From NCBI GenBank assembly GCA_026129865.1, contig JAHCHG010000005.1, positions 186,001 through 250,000 on the forward strand: DNA of 64,000 nucleotides, read 5' to 3'. Below, in pieces: positions 36,226-45,109 of the stretch. Under the pieces are notes generated by a model that was not told the DNA's origin, did no database searches, and saw only the letters and a list, made by a program, of their open reading frames with translations. The position numbers and the translations under genes are program-made. This DNA comes from Pyrinomonadaceae bacterium. Lineage in GTDB: Bacteria; Acidobacteriota; Blastocatellia; Pyrinomonadales; Pyrinomonadaceae. Within the stretch, counting starts at the first letter, position 1. Each line of letters begins with the position of its first letter.

Positions 36226-36627
36226 ATGAGATATGAAAGTCACGATCGATCGGTGATCATGCTGGTCGATTCGAACATGAAAACCGAGCGAAACTCAGCC
36301 GGAAACTGGCTGCAAAACAGCCGTTTTTCCGTCCGCCGGGCTAAGGATGTAAGCGAAGCGCTGGAGCAGATCTCGGATTTTACCACCGAAGGGCGTCCGG
36401 ATGTGGTAATGCTCGAACTGCAGTCGGTCGCGAACGAATTCGGAGACATTGAGAAGATAATTAGAATGTTTTCCGCCATCGGCGAAACTCCCGTGTTCGT
36501 TCTTTCGCAAAAAGAGCGCAAGGTCGACCGGGCAAAATGTTTCGAAGGAAATTTGTCGCAGATTTCGGAGGAATTGGAACGCATATTTCCGAAACTATCA
36601 CGCGCAAAGGGCAGTCTGAGTTCGTAA
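36226..36627 (+). CDS. Degenerate response-regulator receiver domain
   Basis: 133 aa, a single CheY-like fold: VIMLVDSNMKTERNSAGNWL, then PDVVMLELQSVANE where the phospho-accepting Asp should be, then TPVFVLSQKERK. The phosphorylation site is Glu, only one of the usual two N-terminal acidic residues is present, and the conserved C-terminal Lys is not evident, so it is probably not phosphorylated and may signal through protein contacts or stay permanently in one state. Five bases separate it from the GH43 gene, suggesting joint transcription. Confidence 0.65.
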   Translation: MRYESHDRSVIMLVDSNMKTERNSAGNWLQNSRFSVRRAKDVSEALEQISDFTTEGRPDVVMLELQSVANEFGDIEKIIRMFSAIGETPVFVLSQKERKVDRAKCFEGNLSQISEELERIFPKLSRAKGSLSS

Positions 36628-36632
36628 GATAA

Positions 36633-38582
36633 ATGCTTGGCGAAAAAGCGGAAAACAGTTTTATTAACCCGGTCTTCGAACGATCGTTTCCGGACCCTTT
36701 TATCTTAAAATTTGCAGGCGAATATTTTGCCTACTGCACGGGACTTTGGGACGACGGGCGCGTTTTTGGGGTTCTTCGATCGGTCGATCTTATCAATTGG
36801 ACTGAACTCGGCGGGGCTATGTCACGGCTCGCTTCGGATGTGCCGTTTTACTGGGCGCCCGAAGTTACATATTCCAACGGAAAATTTTATCTTTATTACA
36901 GCGTCGGAAACGAAACATTAATGGAGATTCGTGTTGCGGTTTCCGAACGCCCGGACGGCGGATTCGAGGATTCCGGACACATTTTAACGTCCGAAGATTT
37001 CGCCATCGACCCGCATGTTTTCAGCGATGACGACGGCAGGCGTTTCCTTTTTTACGCGACGGATTTTTTGGAGCACGAATATATCGGTACCGGAACGGTA
37101 TTTGATGAAATGCTCGATCCGTACAAACTGCGCGGACAGCCGAAACCGGTTACACGCGCGCAATTCGATTGGCAGATTTACGATCCAAACCGAAGGGAAA
37201 AGGGCGGCGTCCGCTGGCACACGGTCGAAGGACCTTTCGTATTGAAGCGAAAAGGCGTGTATTACGAAATGTTCAGCGGAGGAAATTGGCAAAAACCGAC
37301 GTACGGCGTAAGTTTTGCAGTTTCCGACCGGATAAACGCCGAGGGTGAATGGGAACAGTTCGCCGACGGAAAAAAGCTTTTCCCGATCCTTCGAACGATT
37401 CCGGATATGGTGATCGGACCGGGACATAATTCAGTTGTTCGCGGACCGAATAATCGCGAATTATACTGCGTTTATCATCAATGGCATTGCGGTGAGCGGA
37501 AACTTTCGATCGACCGGATGGATTTTGCCGGCGGCAAACGTCTTTATGTAGCGGGCGCAGGGAACAACTGCCGGACGGCACCGCGATTTTCGCAAATTTG
37601 TCTGAATTCGATCGGAGTTTCGAACATTACGTCAGGAGGCTGGGATTTTTCCGACGGCAAAATAACATCATCGATCGGGAGCGCGTGCGAGATCGTCCTC
37701 GCGGATAAAGAAGAGAGTTTTCTGCTTGAAACAAGTTTTAGGAGCGCGCCGGAATCAAGCGGAAATACCGGGCTGAGATTTACGTCGGAAAGCGGCGACC
37801 GGTTTTACCTGAATTTAGACGGAGCCGCAAACACCGCAGAATTTGGAAAATATGACGACGGGCGAAAAGCCGCCGTTCGCCTTGCCGATGATTTCAATCG
37901 ATTCGCCGTGCATTTGCTGAGGGTAGAACGAACTCATCGCGAAGTTCGCTTTTGGCTGGACGATCGGGAGCTGTTTAAGGAGACGGAGATCGCAGCCGGC
38001 AGGCTTACGATTTCGTTCTTTTCGGAGAGCGGCGGCGCTGAAATTTCGGCTTTCGAACTGACCCGCGGGTACGAAGAGTTGTTCGAAAACGATAAATTAG
38101 CACGGCGCGGCTGGATCGAAACCGGTGAGAAAGCTGAGTTCGGTGTTGAAAACGGGATTCTGAAGTTAGGCGACCGCTCGGGTTCGTCTGCAAAATTAGA
38201 AAAACTCGAGTATTTCGATGATCAGGAAATTGCCGTGAACATCGCGATTTCAGAAAGCTTTTCGGGAGATTTCGATTTTGCATTTGAATTTACAGCTGAT
38301 TCCGGAGAAATAGCGGCGGAATTCGTTTTCGGTTTCGACGGCAGCTTTTGGAATCTGACCGCGAATTCCGACGGAAAATCCAAGACATTTAAAATTTCCG
38401 ATCTTATCGAGACGAACTTTTTCAGACAGTTCATTTTCAAACGCACCGCCGCTGTTTGGAAACTAACATGCGAGGGAATGCCGATCGGCGAGATCGAAGC
38501 CGCCGGCAACGCAATGCGCATGACGATTAAAGCGCGAAACTGTACCGTGGGTTTTGACATGGTTCGGGTTACGGCAATATAA
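36633..38582 (+). CDS. GH43-family glycoside hydrolase
   Basis: 649 aa, no signal peptide, so cytoplasmic. The five-bladed propeller of GH43 occupies about residues 10-310: base Asp in RSFPDPFILK, the pKa-tuning Asp near FAIDPHVFSDDDG, and acid Glu in HTVEGPFVLKRKG. The remainder is two beta-sandwich-like regions (about 340-480 and 485-649), concanavalin-like in pattern (SGNTGLRFTSESGDRFYLN). GH43 enzymes remove arabinose, xylose or galactose units from oligosaccharides; the exact sugar cannot be told. It stands between the degenerate receiver and a GH1-like gene, all rightward. Confidence 0.87.
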   Translation: MLGEKAENSFINPVFERSFPDPFILKFAGEYFAYCTGLWDDGRVFGVLRSVDLINWTELGGAMSRLASDVPFYWAPEVTYSNGKFYLYYSVGNETLMEIRVAVSERPDGGFEDSGHILTSEDFAIDPHVFSDDDGRRFLFYATDFLEHEYIGTGTVFDEMLDPYKLRGQPKPVTRAQFDWQIYDPNRREKGGVRWHTVEGPFVLKRKGVYYEMFSGGNWQKPTYGVSFAVSDRINAEGEWEQFADGKKLFPILRTIPDMVIGPGHNSVVRGPNNRELYCVYHQWHCGERKLSIDRMDFAGGKRLYVAGAGNNCRTAPRFSQICLNSIGVSNITSGGWDFSDGKITSSIGSACEIVLADKEESFLLETSFRSAPESSGNTGLRFTSESGDRFYLNLDGAANTAEFGKYDDGRKAAVRLADDFNRFAVHLLRVERTHREVRFWLDDRELFKETEIAAGRLTISFFSESGGAEISAFELTRGYEELFENDKLARRGWIETGEKAEFGVENGILKLGDRSGSSAKLEKLEYFDDQEIAVNIAISESFSGDFDFAFEFTADSGEIAAEFVFGFDGSFWNLTANSDGKSKTFKISDLIETNFFRQFIFKRTAAVWKLTCEGMPIGEIEAAGNAMRMTIKARNCTVGFDMVRVTAI

Positions 38583-38638
38583 AATAATCGGGCTTTTCAA
38601 TGCTCTTCCAAGATTCAACACCAACTTCCATTTGATAA

Positions 38639-39913
38639 ATGTATTTTTCGTTAGAATCTGCAAAAGAAAATTTCATTTGGGCGGGCGGCATCGAGAACAC
38701 TTTTGTGCCGCAGACGCGTCCCGGGCATCGCGCATTGGACGAATACGAGCTGATGGGACATTACGAAAACTGGCGCGAAGATCTTCGCGTGGCGGCGGAT
38801 CTCGGCTTAAACGCGCTTCGCTGGGGAATTCCATGGTATAAGGTCGAACCCGAGCGGGGAAAGTTCGATTGGAGCTGGATCGACCGCGTAATTCCTTATC
38901 TGGTCGAAGAACTGAAGATCCTCCCGATCATAGATCTGATGCATTACGGCTGCCCGTTTTGGCTGAAACGGGAGTTTGCGAACAAAGCGTATCCGGAACT
39001 CGTAGCACGCTACGCCGCCGAATTTTCAAATCGTTACAAGGATCTGGTGCATTGGTATACGCCGCTGAACGAACCGATCATTAATGCGCTGATGTGCGGA
39101 ATGCGTGGACTCTGGGCACCATATCTAAAGGGCGAGCGGGGTTATATTCGAATTATGATGCAGCTCGCGAAGGGAATTGTCCGAACGGTCGAATCAATTG
39201 CCGCAATTCAGCCGGATTCCGTAATGGTACATGTCGAAGCGACCGGTTTGACGCGGACGATCCGCGAAGATCTTGCGCCGCTGGCGCGCGAAGAACGTCA
39301 TCGCGGTTATCTTTGCTACGATTTGATTTCAGGACGAATAACGCACGATCATCTACTTTATTCCTGGCTTGTCAGAAACGGTGCGTCGCCGGACGACCTG
39401 CAGGAATTAAGAGAGCGAAAAATAGATCTCGACGTGATCGGAATGAATTTTTATCCGCAATGGTCGACCAAACAGCTCTATATCAACGAGAAGGGCGAGA
39501 TTGCATTTCGCGAGGTCGAACACGAAGGGAAAGGGTTTGTCGAGCTGATCACAAATTATTATGAACGTTACCGCCGACCGATAATGATCACGGAAACAAG
39601 CGCCGTCGGAAGCGTTGAGGTTCGGGAGAAATGGCTGGAATCTTCGGTTTCGATGATAAGGCGGCTTCGTGAGAAACATGTTCCGGTGATCGGTTACACT
39701 TGGTTTCCGCTGTTTACCATGATCGATTGGCGGTATCGGTTTGAAACGGGACCGCTTGACGATTACTATCTCGAACTCGGTCTTTACAATATCAACCGCA
39801 AGGCGCCGCGTCCTCGATGGATCGAGACGCCGCTTGCGCGAAAGATGAAAAGTTACATTAAAAATTCCCGCGAAATGGTCGGCGAGCTTGCCAACACAGC
39901 GCTCCCGATTTAA
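38639..39913 (+). CDS. GH1-like glycoside hydrolase
   Basis: 424 aa, TIM-barrel type. Acid/base Glu in HWYTPLNEPIINAL (the NEP motif) and nucleophile Glu in RRPIMITETSAVGS, where GH1 usually has TENG. NALRWGIPWYKVEPERGKFDW near residue 60 is the typical barrel strand. The protein is shorter than standard GH1 (about 450-480) and has no signal peptide. Likely an exo-acting beta-glycosidase (glucose, galactose or fucose). Its last bases overlap the convergent galK by 4. Confidence 0.82.
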   Translation: MYFSLESAKENFIWAGGIENTFVPQTRPGHRALDEYELMGHYENWREDLRVAADLGLNALRWGIPWYKVEPERGKFDWSWIDRVIPYLVEELKILPIIDLMHYGCPFWLKREFANKAYPELVARYAAEFSNRYKDLVHWYTPLNEPIINALMCGMRGLWAPYLKGERGYIRIMMQLAKGIVRTVESIAAIQPDSVMVHVEATGLTRTIREDLAPLAREERHRGYLCYDLISGRITHDHLLYSWLVRNGASPDDLQELRERKIDLDVIGMNFYPQWSTKQLYINEKGEIAFREVEHEGKGFVELITNYYERYRRPIMITETSAVGSVEVREKWLESSVSMIRRLREKHVPVIGYTWFPLFTMIDWRYRFETGPLDDYYLELGLYNINRKAPRPRWIETPLARKMKSYIKNSREMVGELANTALPI

Positions 39914-41064
39914 TCGATTTCCGCTGCGCCGTCCGACGCGTGAAAGCTGTAAATGACGGGACGGGAACCGAATTTGTTCGAATACTCGCGGCAGATCTCG
40001 TTTTCGAATTCCTGTGTCGTGTCCGACCGGACCAAATTAACCGTGCATCCCCCGAAACCGCCGCCTGTCATTCGGGCGCCGGCAACGCCGTCGATCCCGG
40101 CTGCCGCATCGACGAGAAAATCGAGTTCGCGGCAGCTGACTTGATAATCGTCGCGCAGAGAACTGTGCGATTCGAACATCAACCGTCCAAATAGTTTCGG
40201 ATCGTTGTCCCGCAGACCGCGCGCGGCTTCGAGCGTTCTCGCATTTTCGCCGATCACATGCCGGCAACGGCGTTTTATCGTATCCGGCAGCAGATCGTCA
40301 GCTTTTTCAAGATCCGTAAGAGCTGCATCGCGGAGGCTTTGTATTCCGGGTTTGACGGCTCGAAGGATCTCGACGCCCGCTTCGCATTCGCGGCGTCTTA
40401 TGTTGTATTCGGTCGACGCAAGCTCGTGTTTGATCCGCGAATCGCACACAATAATGTCGAAATCTTCAAACGCGATCGGGATCTTTTCAAATTCGAGCGA
40501 ACGGCAATCGAGCAGCAGCGCGTGTCCGCGCGTAGAAAAAACGGACGCAAACTGATCCATAATTCCCGAACGAATTCCGACAAAATCGTGTTCGGCGCGC
40601 TGAGCTGCGAATGCCAGTTTTCTTTTATCGATCGCGTCGTCCGCAAGCGCCAGCAGCGCAAACCCGACGGAAATTGCGAGTGCTGCCGACGACGACAGCC
40701 CCGCACCGATCGGAACTTCGGACGAAAAAACAAGATCGGCTCCCTGACGAATTCCGAGCGACCGAGCGGTTCCTTCGATATAATCGCGCCAATCGCCGCG
40801 CCGGCGAATAGCCTGATCGCGCAGATCAAAAGAGAAACTCTCGCGCAAATCGAGCGCAGCGGCATTTATCGTCGAATCGGCACGCGCAGCGCCGGCGACA
40901 AGGCAAAACCGGTCGATGGCAAAAGGCAGGACAAAACCGTCGTTATAATCGGTATGTTCGCCGATCAAATTGACCCGTCCCGGAGCGCGGAAAAACCGCG
41001 GCGAACGTGCAAATTCTCTGCGAAAACGCATTTCGAGCGTCCGGATTTTCTCTAAGTCTTCCAT
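39910..41064 (-). CDS. galK: Galactokinase
   Basis: 384 aa, standard length. GHMP-kinase features: GRVNLIGEHTDYNDGFVLPFAID (galactokinase signature) and the ATP loop VPIGAGLSSSAALAISVG; C-terminal GARMTGGGFGGCTVNLV. It phosphorylates galactose to galactose-1-phosphate. Its start lies inside galT (13-base overlap), so the two are translationally coupled. It is the last gene of the GT-glf-galT-galK operon; galE is not in the window. Confidence 0.95.
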   Translation of the reverse strand: MEDLEKIRTLEMRFRREFARSPRFFRAPGRVNLIGEHTDYNDGFVLPFAIDRFCLVAGAARADSTINAAALDLRESFSFDLRDQAIRRRGDWRDYIEGTARSLGIRQGADLVFSSEVPIGAGLSSSAALAISVGFALLALADDAIDKRKLAFAAQRAEHDFVGIRSGIMDQFASVFSTRGHALLLDCRSLEFEKIPIAFEDFDIIVCDSRIKHELASTEYNIRRRECEAGVEILRAVKPGIQSLRDAALTDLEKADDLLPDTIKRRCRHVIGENARTLEAARGLRDNDPKLFGRLMFESHSSLRDDYQVSCRELDFLVDAAAGIDGVAGARMTGGGFGGCTVNLVRSDTTQEFENEICREYSNKFGSRPVIYSFHASDGAAEID

Positions 41065-42035
41065 ACAACGGGTTCGACCAGTTTCCGAAGCTCGGCTGCC
41101 TTTTCTTCGGGAAGTGTGTCGTTTATGAACATTCCAGCCCCGCTTTCGCTGCCGGCGAGATATTTTAGTTTGGCGGCAGTTCTCATGGGCGGATAAAATT
41201 CGATGTGAAAATGATAGTAATCGTAGTTTTCACCATCTGAAGGTCGGGCATGCTGCGCCATTATGTACGGAAAGGAAATTCCGAACAGCCTGTCGAACGC
41301 AGACAAAACCTGCTTTAAAAGCTCTGCCAGACGCTTTTCTTCCCGAACGGTGAGATCGCAAAGCGCTTGCAAATGCCGCTTCGGCAATATGTGTGTTTCA
41401 TAAGGATATCGCGCGAAAAACGGTATATAGGCGGCAAAATCCTCGTTTTCGGCAACGATCCTTTTGCCGGTTTCGGCATTTAGAATATCGCAAAGTAAAC
41501 AGCGCTTTTCAGTTTGAAAATACTCGCGGCATCGAGTTAATTCCTTTTCGATCACCGGCGGCACGAACGGGTATGCATAGATCTGCCCGTGTGGATGGTG
41601 CAGCGTTACGCCGACGGCTTCGCCTTTATTTTCGAAAATAAAAACATATTTTATAAAATCCACCCGGCTCAGCTGTTCAAATCGGTGCCGCCAGACTTTT
41701 ATGAGCTTTCGAATCCTTTCGACACTTTCCTGCGCGAGCGTCGTCGTATGGTCGGGCGAGTAAAGCACGACTTCACAAACGCCCTGCGAAGGACGAACCG
41801 GGTAAAGCTGTGTCGATTGAACGACGGGAACGTCGGGATCGGGCTTTAAACTCGGAAAACGATTTTCAAAGACCGCGATATCGTAACTTTCGCGCGGTAC
41901 TTCGGTCGGAAAACCGCCCTTTTTTGTCGGGCAAAGCGGACAAAAATCCGGCGGCGGCAGAAACGTCCGGTCCTGCCGCTGCGTGGCGGTGGCGACCCAT
42001 TCGCCCAAAAGCGGATTAAATCGCAGCTCAGACAT
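41052..42035 (-). CDS. galT: Galactose-1-phosphate uridylyltransferase
   Basis: 327 aa from the ATG at 42035 (MSELRFNPLLGEWVATATQR); an in-frame TTG four codons earlier is less likely. Zn-site Cys pair FCPLCPTKKG, and active-site histidines in TLHHPHGQIYAYPFVPP. It swaps UMP between UDP-glucose and galactose-1-phosphate, giving UDP-galactose. Its ATG overlaps the end of the small gene upstream (ATGTCTGA), so it is coupled to it. Confidence 0.95.
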   Translation of the reverse strand: MSELRFNPLLGEWVATATQRQDRTFLPPPDFCPLCPTKKGGFPTEVPRESYDIAVFENRFPSLKPDPDVPVVQSTQLYPVRPSQGVCEVVLYSPDHTTTLAQESVERIRKLIKVWRHRFEQLSRVDFIKYVFIFENKGEAVGVTLHHPHGQIYAYPFVPPVIEKELTRCREYFQTEKRCLLCDILNAETGKRIVAENEDFAAYIPFFARYPYETHILPKRHLQALCDLTVREEKRLAELLKQVLSAFDRLFGISFPYIMAQHARPSDGENYDYYHFHIEFYPPMRTAAKLKYLAGSESGAGMFINDTLPEEKAAELRKLVEPVVWKT

Positions 42036-42198
42036 CTTCGTCTTCAAGCGAATCGTTTTCCGGCTCCCACCGTTTTCGCTGGTCGCCGGAATTTAACTCA
42101 TCGAATTCGTAAAAGATCATATGTCTGCCGTCTTTCAATTCGATTTGTTCGTGCCGCATCCGGAGGTCATCCGATGATTCTTTTTCGTTGTCGTTCAT
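42028..42198 (-). CDS. Small acidic protein (56 aa) coupled to galT
   Basis: An ATG at 42198 to TGA at 42028-42030 gives a 56-aa hydrophilic, Asp/Glu-rich protein (starts MNDNEKESSDDLRMRHEQ, has GRHMIFYEFDELN, ends LEDEDV). The stop overlaps the galT start by 8 bases, the pattern of coupled translation, and GGAAAAG lies upstream. Family not recognised. The overlap with galT is the main reason to believe it. Confidence 0.6.
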   Translation of the reverse strand: MNDNEKESSDDLRMRHEQIELKDGRHMIFYEFDELNSGDQRKRWEPENDSLEDEDV

Positions 42199-42213
42199 AA
42201 CTTTTCCAATGTT

Positions 42214-42453
42214 CTATTCAATTTCGATGTCCCGCTCGGCAGCTGTACCGCGCAGCTTCATCATCAACGAATCGTCCATCAGGCTCCCGCCGTCAATGAT
42301 CGATTCGATCTCGGACGGCGCCCGCCCGAGAACGAGCGCCGCCGCCGCCGCGCTGCCGTCGAAACCCCTATCGCAAAAACGCCTCAACATTTCCCGACCT
42401 TCGTCCTGTGTCGTGCCGCGCTCGTCAAGCGCATCTACTGCTTTTGTAACCAT
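42214..42453 (-). CDS. Small protein (79 aa), possibly HTH-like, coupled to glf
   Basis: ATG at 42453 preceded by AAGGAGG within the 3' end of glf (19-base overlap), so translation is coupled and the start is well supported. Sequence: helical N-terminus (VDALDERGTTQDEGREMLRR), then FCDRGFDGSAAAAALVLGR, APSEIESIIDGG and DDSLMMKLRGTAAERDI. The helix spacing looks like a short XRE-type helix-turn-helix, but the match is weak and no family is recognised. Fifteen bases separate it from the next small gene. Confidence 0.65.
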   Translation of the reverse strand: MVTKAVDALDERGTTQDEGREMLRRFCDRGFDGSAAAAALVLGRAPSEIESIIDGGSLMDDSLMMKLRGTAAERDIEIE

Positions 42454-43670
42454 CGTTCCTCCTTAAGTTTGTTTAAATGCTGTCCGATGCCGTTATGCCC
42501 ATTGTTTCCCGGCATAACAACCGAGACCGGCATCGGGATCGATCCGTTTGCGGCAACTTTTACCGCGGCTTCTTTACGTTTCATTCCGATGATCTTGCCG
42601 TACTCGGTCAAAGCCTGAGCGACGATCTGATCCATGTTGTAATACTTATAGGTCGCCAATCGACCGACGAAATGTACGTTCGTTTCGGCGTCCACCAATT
42701 CCTTGTACTTCCGGTAAAGCTCAGCGTTTTCCTTCCGCGGGATCGGGTAATACGGATCGCCCTCAGCCTGCGGATATTCATAAACAATGCTGGTCTTATC
42801 GTGCACCTGACCGGTCAGATATTTAAATTCCGTGATCCTCGTGTACGGCTGTTCGTTCGGATAATTTACGACCGGAGCCGGCTGATACTGCTCGACGCCG
42901 TGCGTCTCGTGTTTAAACTCGAGCGAACGATAAGGAAGTTTGCCGTAGGCGTAATTGAAGAACGAATCGACCGGTCCGGTGTAGATCATCTGGTCATATT
43001 CGATCTCGCCTTCCAGTTCGCGGTAATCGGTGTTGAGCATTATCTTGATGTTCGGATGATCGAGCATCTTCTCGAACATCTTTGTATAGCCGTTTTTCGG
43101 CATTGCCTGGTAAACATCCGTAAAATAACGGTCGTCGCGGTTTGTCCGCGTCGGCACCCGCGACGTAACGGACGCGTCGAGCTCGGACGGGTCCAAGCCC
43201 CATTGTTTTCGCGTATATCCGCGGAAAAACTTTTCGTAAAGTTCGCGTCCGACTTTGGAAACAACGACGTCTTCCGACGTTTTAACGTTGTCGCATGGTT
43301 CTGCAACTTTCTTAAAAAATTCTTCAACCTCGAACGAGGTCAGATTCAATCCGTAAAGTTTGTTAATCGTATCTAAATTTATCGGAATCGGAACCAGCAT
43401 TCCGTCGACCATCGCAAGTACGCGGTGCTGGTATTCGCGCCATTCGGTAAAGCGGCTTAAATAATCGAAAACCTCTTTAGAATTTGTATGAAAGATGTGA
43501 GGTCCGTATTTGTGAATAAGAATTCCCTCATCGTTATAAAAATCGTAAGCGTTGCCGCCGATATGCGGGCGGCGGTCGCAGATAAGTACCTTTTTTCCGG
43601 AACCGTTCGCGAGGCGTTCCGCAAGAACGCTTCCGGCGAAACCGGCTCCTACAACTAAATAATCGAACAT
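42435..43670 (-). CDS. glf: UDP-galactopyranose mutase
   Basis: 411 aa. N-terminal FAD site YLVVGAGFAGSVLAERLA, RPHIGGNAYDFYNDEG and IHKYGPHIFHTNSKEVFDYLSRF are the UGM signature. C-terminal GRLATYKYYNMDQIVAQAL completes the flavin fold. The enzyme interconverts UDP-galactopyranose and UDP-galactofuranose, the donor for galactofuranose-containing glycans. The tail of about 45 residues after the usual end (from AAVKVAANGS) is an extension. GGAAGGAG upstream supports the ATG. It follows the glycosyltransferase gene after 39 bases. Confidence 0.95.
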   Translation of the reverse strand: MFDYLVVGAGFAGSVLAERLANGSGKKVLICDRRPHIGGNAYDFYNDEGILIHKYGPHIFHTNSKEVFDYLSRFTEWREYQHRVLAMVDGMLVPIPINLDTINKLYGLNLTSFEVEEFFKKVAEPCDNVKTSEDVVVSKVGRELYEKFFRGYTRKQWGLDPSELDASVTSRVPTRTNRDDRYFTDVYQAMPKNGYTKMFEKMLDHPNIKIMLNTDYRELEGEIEYDQMIYTGPVDSFFNYAYGKLPYRSLEFKHETHGVEQYQPAPVVNYPNEQPYTRITEFKYLTGQVHDKTSIVYEYPQAEGDPYYPIPRKENAELYRKYKELVDAETNVHFVGRLATYKYYNMDQIVAQALTEYGKIIGMKRKEAAVKVAANGSIPMPVSVVMPGNNGHNGIGQHLNKLKEERWLQKQ

Positions 43671-43709
43671 AACTCCTTCCCCCTTAATTTTTGGTGAATA
43701 TGAAAATCT

Positions 43710-44864
43710 CTATACAGCCCGCACCGCAGCCTTCGGTTTGCGACCGATCTCTTCCTGAATCAATCTCTCCATTTCCCGCCATGTTTTGTCCCACGACATT
43801 GTCGAAAGATGTTCATCGACGCGGCGGAGCCAATCTTCGCGGTCGTTTGCGTTAAGGATTCTTTCGCCGGCTTCTGCAAATTCTTTTGCGTCTGCGGCAA
43901 TTTCTACCAATTCTTTTTCTTTATATGGTCTGACGACGTCGCGAACCGGCGTTGAAATCACCGGTTTTCCCGCTGCCAGATATTCCGGTGTTTTGGTCGG
44001 ACTGATAAATTTTGTCGCCTCGTTCATTGCAAAAGGCATCAATGCAATGTCCCATTCGGACAAATATTTCGGCAGATCTTTATAATCTTTACCGCCGAGA
44101 TAATGTATGTTTTCGCGCCGCGGAAGATCGTCTTCCGAGATCTTTACGACCGGACCGATCATGACGAACTGCCATTCAGGCTTCATGTCCGCCAATTCGG
44201 CTAAAAGATCCAGATCGAGCCGTTCGTCGATAACACCGCAATAGCCGAGCTTCGGTTTCGGTATTTCAAGATCACCGAGCGCGGGTTCGCCCGCCTCGCG
44301 GGCGGTTTTGAAATGATCGACATCGATGCTCGACGGAAAAGCATAGACGCGTTCGTGGCGGTCGCGTTTCGCTTCGTACAGACTTTGACCGCCGGTAAAT
44401 ACCAAATCCGCTTTTTCCATCAGACGTTTTTCGTTTTCTACAAGCTTCGGCGGCGCAAACTTGAACGCCGAAAGCTCGTCCATGCAGTCAAATACGGTAA
44501 CAAGAGGTTGAATATGTCCGGCAAACTCCATTGCCATCGGCGTGTAAAACCAGAGCACAAAATCTTTGATCTTCTTGGCGTCGATCAATTTTTCGACCAT
44601 TATCCGCTGGATCTTTGTAAGATCGCCCGTATCACGGTCTTCGTAAGAAATATGCGGTACCGCAACCCATAAATTGTTCTCTTTCTGCGTTAGGTCCAAA
44701 AATGTCGGACGTTCCGAGAAGACCGGTTCTTCAAAAAAGAACACACGCCCGTTTTTCGCGAATCTGCTAAGCAAATGCTGCGGTCGCTGGTAAACGAAAT
44801 CCCACCGCAGATGCGAAAGGCAAACGATGTCATAATTTACCTGCTGCACGTTTTCCTTATCCAT
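43710..44864 (-). CDS. Glycosyltransferase, GT4-like (TuaH-type)
   Basis: 384 aa. N-terminus DIVCLSHLRWDFVYQRPQHLLSRFA, the stretch typical of glycosyltransferases with the RPQH motif. Middle KPKLGYCGVIDERLDLDLLAELA and C-terminal KFISPTKTPEYLAAGKPVISTPV (the GT-B donor-binding EX7-like region) support a retaining GT-B fold. Being first of the operon that makes UDP-galactofuranose, it may transfer galactofuranose, but donor and acceptor are not determined. TAGGAGA upstream of the ATG. Divergent from the second GH1-like gene. Confidence 0.82.
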   Translation of the reverse strand: MDKENVQQVNYDIVCLSHLRWDFVYQRPQHLLSRFAKNGRVFFFEEPVFSERPTFLDLTQKENNLWVAVPHISYEDRDTGDLTKIQRIMVEKLIDAKKIKDFVLWFYTPMAMEFAGHIQPLVTVFDCMDELSAFKFAPPKLVENEKRLMEKADLVFTGGQSLYEAKRDRHERVYAFPSSIDVDHFKTAREAGEPALGDLEIPKPKLGYCGVIDERLDLDLLAELADMKPEWQFVMIGPVVKISEDDLPRRENIHYLGGKDYKDLPKYLSEWDIALMPFAMNEATKFISPTKTPEYLAAGKPVISTPVRDVVRPYKEKELVEIAADAKEFAEAGERILNANDREDWLRRVDEHLSTMSWDKTWREMERLIQEEIGRKPKAAVRAV

Positions 44865-45109
44865 TTATCGTAAATCTCCTAAATCGACGGTTACCCAAAC
44901 TAATACCCGTCGGAATGCGCTCTTCCGAGGTCATATTTCGGACCAGCCGTTTTTGCTTTTCGGTATGCTAAATGCAAGAACGGTTCCCAAACTTCAAAAA
45001 GTCGATTTCATGTATGTTTGACGGGCTTTTACGACGTCTGACCGGGATCGGCTGCGAAGCGGAATGTTTGAAAGAAATACGGTTAAGCGTATTAATTTTA
45101 TTCGGAACG

